Positions 43,258 to 50,276 of a DNA stretch of 64,000 bases are shown piece by piece. The translations under genes were made by a program, and so were the position numbers. Under the pieces are notes generated by a model. It did no database searches, was not told where the DNA came from, and was given only the letters and a program-made list of their open reading frames with translations. The stretch comes from Chlorobiota bacterium (GTDB taxonomy: Bacteria > Bacteroidota > Ignavibacteria > OLB7): NCBI GenBank assembly GCA_016788565.1, contig JAEUSP010000055.1:1-64000 (forward strand). The letters are read 5' to 3'. Each line of letters opens with the position of its first letter. Position 1 is the stretch's first letter.

Positions 43258-43920
43258 TTACTTCCCGTTGATAGGGGCCGGCATGGTTGAGCGCGGTGGC
43301 TTGCTATCCGGCCCCTGCAGCACGGGTTGCTGGCTTGGCTTGGCAGGGGCTGGTTTCTGTGCTGGAGTTTTGGCTTGTGATGTTGGCTGAGCCCCGGCGC
43401 GCCGGTTTGCTGCTCCGTTTATCGGTTGCTCTCGGTTTGCATCCGGTGCGGTTTGTTCGGTGGCTGCGGGAAGCTGTGATTCCGATTGCTGAAGCTGCGG
43501 CGGCACGGCGGTGGGTTCAGTAACTGATCTCACGGCCGGAGTTGGCTGAACCGTGGGCTGATCGTTCCCGGAAGCGAGCCAAATAATCCCGCCAACAACC
43601 CCAATAGTTGCCACCGCTCCTGCAATCATTTTCCCAAGCCACCCGCTTGTTGTTGCCCCAGGGGTTCCTCCATCTGGAGGGGTTTTGGCCGCGGGTGTTG
43701 CTGCGGCAAGTGCCAGCATTGTTTGGCGCGTGCTTGCATGGTTGCTGGGGGCTGCGCTGCGGTCGGCTTGGAGTGTTTCCGTAATCCGTTGCTCGGTTGC
43801 AATCGCTCGGCTAAGTTCAGGGTTGGAGGCTGCTTCGTCCAAAAAAAGTTGTTGTTCGGCAGCGGTCATCTCACCAAACAGGTAGCGGTCAAGTTGTTCG
43901 TTCGTAGCCTCGTTCATCAT
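43258..43920 (-). CDS. Probable anti-sigma factor (single-pass membrane protein)
   Basis: 220 residues, starting with ATGATG (43920 or 43917) that overlaps the sigma-factor stop. The cytosolic N-terminus (NEATNEQLDRYLFGEMTAAEQQLFLDEAASNPELSRAI) resembles the anti-sigma domain found in Bacteroidota, without a zinc motif. A membrane helix is near 98-116 (MIAGAVATIGVVGGIIWLA). The periplasmic part is long, proline/glutamine-rich and likely disordered (TPAQKPAPAKPSQQP). Coupling to the ECF sigma gene strongly suggests it binds that factor at the membrane. The signal that releases it is unknown. Confidence 0.75.
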   Translation of the reverse strand: MMNEATNEQLDRYLFGEMTAAEQQLFLDEAASNPELSRAIATEQRITETLQADRSAAPSNHASTRQTMLALAAATPAAKTPPDGGTPGATTSGWLGKMIAGAVATIGVVGGIIWLASGNDQPTVQPTPAVRSVTEPTAVPPQLQQSESQLPAATEQTAPDANREQPINGAANRRAGAQPTSQAKTPAQKPAPAKPSQQPVLQGPDSKPPRSTMPAPINGK

Positions 43921-44549
43921 TTTCTCTCCTGCTGGATTCCGCTTGGTTGGTTGCTGGCGGTTGGGCTTTGTGCGGTTGGGCTTTGTGCGGTTGGGCTTTG
44001 TGCGGTTGGGCTTTGTTCTGTCATTGCCAGGATCATGGTTCGTAGCTGGGCGCGCGCCCGCGAGGCTCGCATTCTGACGGCATCCACCGATTTCCCCATC
44101 ATCTCGGCGATCTCATCAAAACGGTATCCGCTGTAGGTATAAAGGATCAACACTTCCCGCATTTCTAACGGCAATTTCTGCAGACAGATCACCACTAATT
44201 CCTCAAGCTCCGATTTCTCACGCATCTGCACCGTGGGGAGCTTGTGTTCCTGAACATCATCAATCGGGGTCAGTTTTTTTGTGTCGCGCAGGTGGTTCAG
44301 GCTAAGGTTGCGGGTGATTCGGATCAGGAAGCCGGTGGGATTCAGGACGTGTTGTGGGTTGCTCCGCATCCGTATCACCCGCTCCCATACTTCCTGAACA
44401 ATATCCTCGGCTTGATCGGAGCTTCCCACTAATTTCAGGCAATAGAGGTACATGCGGTGATGGTGGCGGTCGAACAGTTCGGCAAACGCGCGGTCATCCC
44501 CGGCAAGGAATTGGTCAAACAGTTGTGAGTCTGTGCTGGAAGGGGTCAT
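43917..44549 (-). CDS. ECF-family RNA polymerase sigma factor
   Basis: 210 residues from ATG 44549; the frame extends upstream but that part lacks homology. Region 2 is FAELFDRHHHRMYLYCLKLVGSSDQAEDIVQEVWERVIR and region 4 is LPLEMREVLILYTYSGYRFDEIAEMMGKSVDAVRMRASRARAQLR. The C-terminal tail contains a tandem AQSPT peptide, encoded by about four copies of a 15-bp unit (43955-44020). It is followed by the overlapping anti-sigma gene. ECF factors redirect RNA polymerase after an external signal. The regulon cannot be inferred. It should be autoregulated, but no -35/-10 was recognised. Confidence 0.93.
   Translation of the reverse strand: MTPSSTDSQLFDQFLAGDDRAFAELFDRHHHRMYLYCLKLVGSSDQAEDIVQEVWERVIRMRSNPQHVLNPTGFLIRITRNLSLNHLRDTKKLTPIDDVQEHKLPTVQMREKSELEELVVICLQKLPLEMREVLILYTYSGYRFDEIAEMMGKSVDAVRMRASRARAQLRTMILAMTEQSPTAQSPTAQSPTAQSPTASNQPSGIQQERK
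43955..44020. repeat. 15-bp tandem repeat in the sigma-factor 3' end
   Basis: Plus-strand unit GGTTGGGCTTTGTGC is repeated about four times, nearly identical. It encodes AQSPT units in frame on the minus strand, so copy changes alter tail length without a frameshift. Confidence 0.85.
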
Positions 44550-44725
44550 GGTTCGTCGGTCGGATAGGGAATCCGGTACGGAAGAAATCGCCCTGTTCGG
44601 CAAAGCAAGCGTCATCGCTCCCATTGGCTTGGTTGATTACTCTGTGTGTGAAGCGCGTGTTGATTGCCAACCCGACACTGCTTCCAACGCAATCATAACA
44701 CACTCCCAAAGCAAACGGTTCCAAG

Positions 44726-45700
44726 CTACGCCGAACGGGCCAGTGCGAACTCGACAAATGCCAGCAACGAGCGTTTTGCTTGGCTATCGGGGAAGTGAGC
44801 AATGCTTGCGCGGGCGCGCTCGCAGTACTCAATCGCTGTCCGTTCGGCATACACCAACCCACCATACTGGGTCACGAACTGGCGAACGGTCTCGGTTCGC
44901 TCGCGCGATTCTTCCCCGTTTTTTATCAAGCTCAGAATTTTTTTGGCTTCTTTCCGTGGGGCTTGGTTCATGGAGTAGATCAGCGGCAGCGTCAGTTTCT
45001 TTTCCTTCAGATCGTTGCCGGTTGGCTTGCCGATTGCGGCATCGGTGCTGGCGTAGTCGAAAATGTCGTCCCGAATCTGGAAGGCGATTCCCACCATCTC
45101 GCCGTAGGTGCTGAAGGCTTGGTGGGTGACGGGGTCACTGCTTGCGCTGTGTGCGCCAAGTTCGCAGCAGGTGCTGATTAGCGATGCGGTTTTGTCGCTG
45201 ATAATCCTGAAATACTCCTCCTCCTTGATGTCTAACTTCCGCGATTTCTGGATTTGCAGAAGCTCACCCTCGCTCATTCGGCGGACGGCTTTGCTGGTGA
45301 TCCCCAGGAAGTCGTACTCGTTGTTCTCCACCGCCACCAGCAACCCGCGCGACAGCAGGTAATCGCCAACCAACACCGACACCTTGTTTTTCCAGACGGC
45401 GTTGATGCTGGGGAAACCGCGGCGTTCGTCGGCTTCATCCACAACGTCGTCGTGAACCAACGTGGCGGTGTGAAGCAGCTCCACCATGGTTGCTCCAACA
45501 TACGTCCGGCGGGTGATGCCGCCAGCAACTTGGGCCGAAAGCAGCACAAGAATTGGGCGAACCTGTTTCCCTTTTTGCCGCAGGATGTAGCGAACCACCG
45601 TATCAAGCAACAGCATCTTGCTGTTCATTGACTCGCGGAAAAATTTGCGGAACTCCTTTAAGTGAGGTTCGATTGGGCGTGAAATTATAGAAAGGTCCAT
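44726..45700 (-). CDS. Polyprenyl (octaprenyl-type) diphosphate synthase
   Basis: 324 residues. It extends allylic diphosphates with isopentenyl diphosphate, for quinone side chains or the lipid carrier. The first aspartate-rich motif is LVHDDVVDEADERRG and the second IRDDIFDYAS, followed by GKPTGNDLKEKKLTLPLIY, all as in IspA/IspB/HepT-like synthases. KGKQVRPILVLLSAQVAGG is the upstream Lys-Arg motif. Product length cannot be told from the residues before the first motif without comparison. It precedes the sigma factor on the same strand but with a 176-base gap. Confidence 0.92.
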   Translation of the reverse strand: MDLSIISRPIEPHLKEFRKFFRESMNSKMLLLDTVVRYILRQKGKQVRPILVLLSAQVAGGITRRTYVGATMVELLHTATLVHDDVVDEADERRGFPSINAVWKNKVSVLVGDYLLSRGLLVAVENNEYDFLGITSKAVRRMSEGELLQIQKSRKLDIKEEEYFRIISDKTASLISTCCELGAHSASSDPVTHQAFSTYGEMVGIAFQIRDDIFDYASTDAAIGKPTGNDLKEKKLTLPLIYSMNQAPRKEAKKILSLIKNGEESRERTETVRQFVTQYGGLVYAERTAIEYCERARASIAHFPDSQAKRSLLAFVEFALARSA

Positions 45701-45756
45701 GCAGGAAAATTGCTGGGTCGGTTGAATTTTTGGGTTGAAGTCTTGGGTTGGAAATT

Positions 45757-46722
45757 TTAGACTTGTGGAGCTTCGTTCTGCTCAAGTTGTGCGGCCTCAT
45801 CGCGTTGCCGCTTCGCCGTTTTGGAAACAAGGATGCTGATCTCGTACAAGGCATACAGCGGGACAGCCAACAGCATCTGGTTGATGGGGTCGGGGGTGGG
45901 GGTGATGATTGCTGCAAGAATCAGGATCACCACAATGCCGTGGCGGCGGTACTTCCGCAGCATCCCTGGGTTGATGATTCCGAAACGAGAAAGGGCATAA
46001 CTCAGCATCGGCATCTCGAACACGGCCCCGCACGCAAGGCAGAATCCAAGCACAAAACTGAAGTATGAGCTAACCGCAAACTGGTTCTCGATATTCCCCC
46101 ATTTGATGGTGCTGGTGAACCCAAGCGACGTTGGAACCATGATAAAGTAGGCAAAGGAAACGCCCAGCAAAAAGCAGAAAACGGTTGCCACGGTAATCCA
46201 CCCCACGTAGCGTTGCTCCTTTGGATACAAGCCCGGACGGATGAACCCCCACAACTGCCAGAGGATGAACGGAATGGAAAGAATCAGCCCGCTGAACACG
46301 CTTACTTGGATGGCAAGGGTGAACTGCCCCATCACCTCCAGATTTTGCAGCTTGATCCCAAGCCGCGTGGCGGGGGCAAGCAGAACATCACTCATCAGAA
46401 AATCCAAGAAAATGCCGCACAGCCCCGACATCACCACAAGGGCAATCACCGCTTTGAAGATGCGGCCACGAAGTTCCTCCAAGTGGTCGAAAAACCCCAT
46501 TTCGTGGTGGACCTCTTGGCCGTTGTGCTGCGGCTGTTGCGCTGCCGCTGCGGCGGGATAGCCGACGGCAGATGCTCTGTCCGATGCTCTCTCCGATTCT
46601 GTGGCCGATTGCTCCCAATCCGCTGGCGGCATCGTCTCCCGAAACGCTGCCGGTGGCGTTGCATCGGGGCTGGCATCGGATGCTTGCTGGTTATCGGGGG
46701 GAATGTTTTGTGGCTCCATCAT
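45757..46722 (-). CDS. tatC: Sec-independent (Tat) translocase subunit TatC
   Basis: 321 residues from ATG 46722 (or 46719). TatC is the inner-membrane receptor for twin-arginine signal peptides. The core begins MGFFDHLEELRGRIFKAVIALVVMSGLCGIF at residue 75 and contains six membrane helices, with GLYPKEQRYVGWI, FSYFIMVPT-like AYFIMVPTSLGF and FGIINPGMLRKYRRHGIVVILILAAIITPTPDPINQMLLAVPLYALYEISI, all diagnostic. The N-terminal 70 residues are acidic, P/A/Q-rich and absent from E. coli TatC. An internal start at 46500 would give the standard form. No tatA/B gene is adjacent. glyA ends 55 bases upstream. Confidence 0.95.
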   Translation of the reverse strand: MMEPQNIPPDNQQASDASPDATPPAAFRETMPPADWEQSATESERASDRASAVGYPAAAAAQQPQHNGQEVHHEMGFFDHLEELRGRIFKAVIALVVMSGLCGIFLDFLMSDVLLAPATRLGIKLQNLEVMGQFTLAIQVSVFSGLILSIPFILWQLWGFIRPGLYPKEQRYVGWITVATVFCFLLGVSFAYFIMVPTSLGFTSTIKWGNIENQFAVSSYFSFVLGFCLACGAVFEMPMLSYALSRFGIINPGMLRKYRRHGIVVILILAAIITPTPDPINQMLLAVPLYALYEISILVSKTAKRQRDEAAQLEQNEAPQV

Positions 46723-46777
46723 CCATCGGTCAGTTAGTGCTTTTCGTGGCTTCGTCGCCGGGCAATTCTTGCTGGCT

Positions 46778-48121
46778 TTACACCGCAAGCTCGGTTGGCA
46801 GAACAGGACGCGCACCGGCGTTGGCAAGTGCATCGGGATAGAGTGGGAAGGCGGAGCAGAACTCCTGCACTTCGTTGCTCACCGTCGCCTGAAGCTCGGC
46901 GCTGGTGATGTTGCTCAACACCCGGTCAATGAACTCGGCAATCTGCCCCATCTGCTCCTGCTTCATTCCACGTGTGGTCATGGCCGCGCTTCCCAGGCGG
47001 ATTCCGGAGGTAATCAGCGGCGATTTATCGTCGAACGGAACGGCGTTTTTGTTGCAGGTGATCCCGGCGTGATCCAGTGCGTTTTCGGCGGCTTTTCCGG
47101 TAAGCCCTTTGTTCCGCAAGTCAATCAGCATCAGGTGGTTATCGGTTCCGTTCGAGACGACGTTGTAGCCCCGCTCCATCATCCCCGTTGCCAGTGCCGA
47201 AGCGTTGGCAATCACTTGTTCGGCATACAGGCGGAAGTCGTCGGTTAAATCTTCGGCAAAGGCAACGGCTTTTGCGGCAATCACGTGCATCAGCGGGCCG
47301 CCTTGGATTCCGGGCATCACCCAGCTGTCAATAATTTCCGACATCATCTTCGTCCGCCCCGATTTTGGCGCGACGATACCGAACGGGTTTTCAAAATCTT
47401 TCCCCATCAGAATCACCCCGCCACGCGGGCCGCGCAGCGTTTTGTGGGTGGTGCTGGTGACAACGTGGCAATGGGCAATCGGGGAATCAAGTAACCCTTT
47501 TGCAATCAGCCCGGCGGGGTGAGCAATGTCGGCCATCAGGAACGCGCCAACTTCGCGGGCAATCTCGCCAAAGGCTGCGTAGTTGATGTTCCGGCTGTAG
47601 GCCGACGCGCCAACGGTAATCATTTTTGGCTTGTGTTGCCGGGCTGCGTCGCGCACGGCATCGTAATCAATGAACCCCGTTGCCGGATCAACGCCGTAGG
47701 CCACGAAGTTGTAGAACTTGCCGGAGAAATTCACCGGCGAGCCATGCGTCAGGTGGCCGCCATGCGAAAGGTTCATCCCAAGAACGGTGTCGCCATGATT
47801 CAGGAAGGAGAAGTAGGTGGCCATGTTTGCCGACGACCCAGAGTGAGGTTGCACGTTGGCGTACTCCGCCCCGAACAACTTGCGGGCGCGCGCTTGCGCC
47901 AACGATTCGGCAACGTCAACCCACTCGCATCCGCCGTAGTAGCGTTTGCCGGGATAGCCTTCGGCGTACTTGTTGGTCAGCACGGAACCTTGCGCTTCCA
48001 GCACTGCGGGGCTAACAAAATTCTCGCTGGCAATCAGCTCAATTTTATCATTCTGGCGGTAGAGTTCCCCAGTGAGCGCGGTGAACAGTTCGGGGTCCTG
48101 GTTGCGAAGCGTGTTGTTCAT
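46778..48121 (-). CDS. glyA: Serine hydroxymethyltransferase
   Basis: 447 residues. It interconverts serine and glycine while loading tetrahydrofolate. The N-terminus [40 protein letters not shown] is diagnostic. The PLP lysine is K227 in [31 protein letters not shown] and [11 protein letters not shown] are further family blocks. Length is slightly above the usual 415-420. tatC follows 55 bases downstream on the same strand; rpiB lies upstream. The combination rpiB-glyA occurs in many bacteria. Confidence 0.97.
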   Translation of the reverse strand: MNNTLRNQDPELFTALTGELYRQNDKIELIASENFVSPAVLEAQGSVLTNKYAEGYPGKRYYGGCEWVDVAESLAQARARKLFGAEYANVQPHSGSSANMATYFSFLNHGDTVLGMNLSHGGHLTHGSPVNFSGKFYNFVAYGVDPATGFIDYDAVRDAARQHKPKMITVGASAYSRNINYAAFGEIAREVGAFLMADIAHPAGLIAKGLLDSPIAHCHVVTSTTHKTLRGPRGGVILMGKDFENPFGIVAPKSGRTKMMSEIIDSWVMPGIQGGPLMHVIAAKAVAFAEDLTDDFRLYAEQVIANASALATGMMERGYNVVSNGTDNHLMLIDLRNKGLTGKAAENALDHAGITCNKNAVPFDDKSPLITSGIRLGSAAMTTRGMKQEQMGQIAEFIDRVLSNITSAELQATVSNEVQEFCSAFPLYPDALANAGARPVLPTELAV

Positions 48122-48197
48122 GGAAGGTCGTTTGGGAAGCGTGTTGTGAAGTTGAAAAGAGCTACGGTTGCGGGGTTCCCGGGTTGGGGCTGGAAGA

Positions 48198-48647
48198 TCA
48201 ACATCCCGTCAGTGTGTGAATTTTCTCCACACGGCTGCGGTGGCGTGGATTATCGGAAGCTGCGGTTGAAAGGAATGCCTCCACAATCTGCTTGGCGGTT
48301 CCCCAATCAACAAGGCGTTCGCCAATGGTCAGGATGTTGGCATCGTTATGCTGGCGTGCAAGCTGGGCCATTTCGGCGGTTAGGCAGTTTGCCGCTCGGA
48401 TTCCTGCCACCTTGTTTGCCACAATGCTTACTCCAATCCCGGAACCACACACCAGAATTGCGCAATCGGCCTGGCCGCTGGCAACGGCGTTGGCGGCGGC
48501 GGCGGCGTGGTCGGGATAGTCGGTGGATTCGGTGCTGTTGGTTCCAAAATCAAGCACGGTATCCCCTTGCTGTTCCAGCAGCTCGGCAATCTGCTGTTTG
48601 TAGTTTACCCCGGCGTGGTCGGCCCCAAGTGCGATAGTGCGGCTCAT
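48198..48647 (-). CDS. rpiB: Ribose-5-phosphate isomerase B
   Basis: 149 residues from ATG 48647; the ORF extends to 48842 but a -7 element TATATTTG (minus, 48681-48674) sits upstream of this ATG. RpiB interconverts ribose 5-phosphate and ribulose 5-phosphate. Typical stretches are [56 protein letters not shown] (with the active-site Cys in VCGSGIG) and [13 protein letters not shown]. glyA follows 76 bases downstream and is probably co-transcribed. Confidence 0.95.
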   Translation of the reverse strand: MSRTIALGADHAGVNYKQQIAELLEQQGDTVLDFGTNSTESTDYPDHAAAAANAVASGQADCAILVCGSGIGVSIVANKVAGIRAANCLTAEMAQLARQHNDANILTIGERLVDWGTAKQIVEAFLSTAASDNPRHRSRVEKIHTLTGC

Positions 48648-48673
48648 ATTTTTTCGTTCCAATGTTGTTGGGC

Positions 48674-48681
48674 CAAATATA
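48674..48681 (-). promoter_or_regulatory. Candidate -7 element TATATTTG before rpiB
   Basis: Minus strand, 26 bases upstream of the rpiB ATG; a perfect TAnnTTTG match. No TTG is seen at the normal distance. Confidence 0.5.
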
Positions 48682-48842
48682 GAAAGATCACCCTTTGTGG
48701 CTGGGAGGTGAGTGAGAAAGGGGGGAAGGGGCTTGCGAATTGTTGCAGGGGGGCAAGCAATAAGGTTTGTGATTGTCAGAAGCTGATAGTTGAGACGATA
48801 CTCCTTGCGATGACGTTGGGTGAGTTTGGAAAAAACACCCAC

Positions 48843-49847
48843 TCACTCACCAAACCGCTTTGAAACCATCACGTGCCAGGTGATTCCGCCGAACTCATAA
48901 TCGCGGCGGGCGGCGAAATCGAAACGGAGGTTTTGGCCGTCGAGCGGTGGGGTCAGGAACAGGCCGAACGCCGCATCCCCCACGGTGCTGAACCCCAGCC
49001 GAAACCCCAGATCAACCCCACGATACGGAACACACTCGGCAGCAACGCTCACCGCTGGCTGGCTGCTGAACTGCCCAATCGTTGTCTCCACCATGCCAAT
49101 CAGATACTCCTTTGGCGGGCCGCTTCGTTGGGTTATTTGCCCGCTTGGGTCGGGGTGTAGAAGCTCAACTTCTGGTTCGGAAAAGGGGAGAAGGTAGGAC
49201 GCGCCAAACCGCCCTTGCCAGGGGATGACCTCCTTTGGGCCGTTGCCGTAGGCGGCAATCATCCCCCCTGCAACATTGCTGATGCTGCTGCTGAGAAAAA
49301 AACGTTCTTGAAAAGCGATGCTGCCAGAAAGGTCCACGGAGTATCCATTTTCTGGCGCGTCAATTCCGCTTACGTCGCGCCGCAGGTAGCGAACGGTTGC
49401 CCCCACGTTTCCCGGGCCGATGTTCAACCCTGCGCCGGCAATCAGCGCAAGGTCTTGGCTGGAAAGCTCGCCAAGTTTCTGCCCGTTTTGCGCTCGGCCA
49501 GCAATCCCACTCACACCATACCGTGTGATACCGATGCCAAGCCCTGCAACTCCATCAAAGGCGTAGGCCCCACACAGCGTTTGCTGCTGCTGGCGGAATG
49601 GAAGCAAGGAAACCCCCGCCGCCACCTGCGGTTCGGTGATGCGTGCTAACAAGGCGCTGTTGGTGAACAGTGTGGTGGCATCGGGAAACACAACGTGCGA
49701 GGCCCCCGCCAGCGATGCCTGCGAAGGAAGAATTGTGCGGCGGAACGGCGCGCCAGCAAGCCCCCCTGGTTCAGTCTGCGCTGTGGCAATGCAGAACGTG
49801 GCGCAAAGCATCAGGGCGGTGGATGGGAACAATCGGTGGAGCAACAT
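48843..49847 (-). CDS. PorV/PorQ-like outer-membrane beta-barrel protein
   Basis: 334 residues. A signal peptide (to about residue 24, CIATAQ) is followed by SQASLAGASHVVFPDATTLFTNSALLARI, the family's N-terminal hallmark (gene/plug region with A-N-x-A-like pattern). Then come alternating strands ending in VMVSKRFGE. This fits the UPF0164/PorV/PorQ group, which shuttle T9SS cargo or form the attachment complex. It is the last gene of the minus-strand operon with two sorting-domain proteins, just across from porX. PorV versus PorQ cannot be decided. Confidence 0.7.
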   Translation of the reverse strand: MLLHRLFPSTALMLCATFCIATAQTEPGGLAGAPFRRTILPSQASLAGASHVVFPDATTLFTNSALLARITEPQVAAGVSLLPFRQQQQTLCGAYAFDGVAGLGIGITRYGVSGIAGRAQNGQKLGELSSQDLALIAGAGLNIGPGNVGATVRYLRRDVSGIDAPENGYSVDLSGSIAFQERFFLSSSISNVAGGMIAAYGNGPKEVIPWQGRFGASYLLPFSEPEVELLHPDPSGQITQRSGPPKEYLIGMVETTIGQFSSQPAVSVAAECVPYRGVDLGFRLGFSTVGDAAFGLFLTPPLDGQNLRFDFAARRDYEFGGITWHVMVSKRFGE

Positions 49848-49877
49848 GGCAGGCGGGAAAGCGATGCTGGCAAAAGA

Positions 49878-50276
49878 TTACCGTGAGATCAGCACCTTCT
49901 TGGTGATGCGCTGGTCGCCAGCTTCCAGCACCACTAAGTACGGGCCATTGGGCAAACCTGCGGTTCTGAACGTGAAGGTGTATTCCCCTTTGGTGACGGT
50001 GCTGACCCCGCTGGTCTCGATCAACTTCCCGATGATGCTGTAGAATGCAACCCTGATGCGTGGTTTGTCTTCGGGAAACGCGACGAACAGCGTGACGGTC
50101 TCATTCTCGGCCGATCGCCCAATGCTGGCGGTGATCTCCTTCTTCGGTTCAATCTGCTGGGCGATATCGCCCACGGTTGCCTGCACGCCCGATGATGATC
50201 TGCTGATGGCCTGTAGCGGTTGGCCACCAACCAACAGCAGGCACAGGATTGTGGCAAGAAGAAGTGCGCGTTTCAA
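49878..50276 (-). CDS. Small secreted protein with T9SS-type C-terminal sorting domain
   Basis: 132 residues read from a TTG (50276-50274) that overlaps the TGA of the preceding gene by three bases. Translation is therefore probably coupled to that large gene. Upstream in-frame ATGs lie inside that gene and precede no signal peptide. The N-terminus MKRALLLATILCLLLVGGQPLQA is a good signal peptide. The second half, VTLFVAFPEDKPRIRVAFYSIIGKLIETSG...GEYTFTFRTAGLPNGPYLVVLEAGDQRITKKVLISR, is a sorting domain almost alone. What precedes it is only about 30 residues, so this may be an isolated sorting-domain protein. Its role is unknown. Confidence 0.7.
   Translation of the reverse strand: MKRALLLATILCLLLVGGQPLQAISRSSSGVQATVGDIAQQIEPKKEITASIGRSAENETVTLFVAFPEDKPRIRVAFYSIIGKLIETSGVSTVTKGEYTFTFRTAGLPNGPYLVVLEAGDQRITKKVLISR

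Noticed and set aside
47519-48637. 372-codon plus-strand ORF
   Set aside because: Antisense to glyA and rpiB, both unmistakable; a GC-rich shadow frame.
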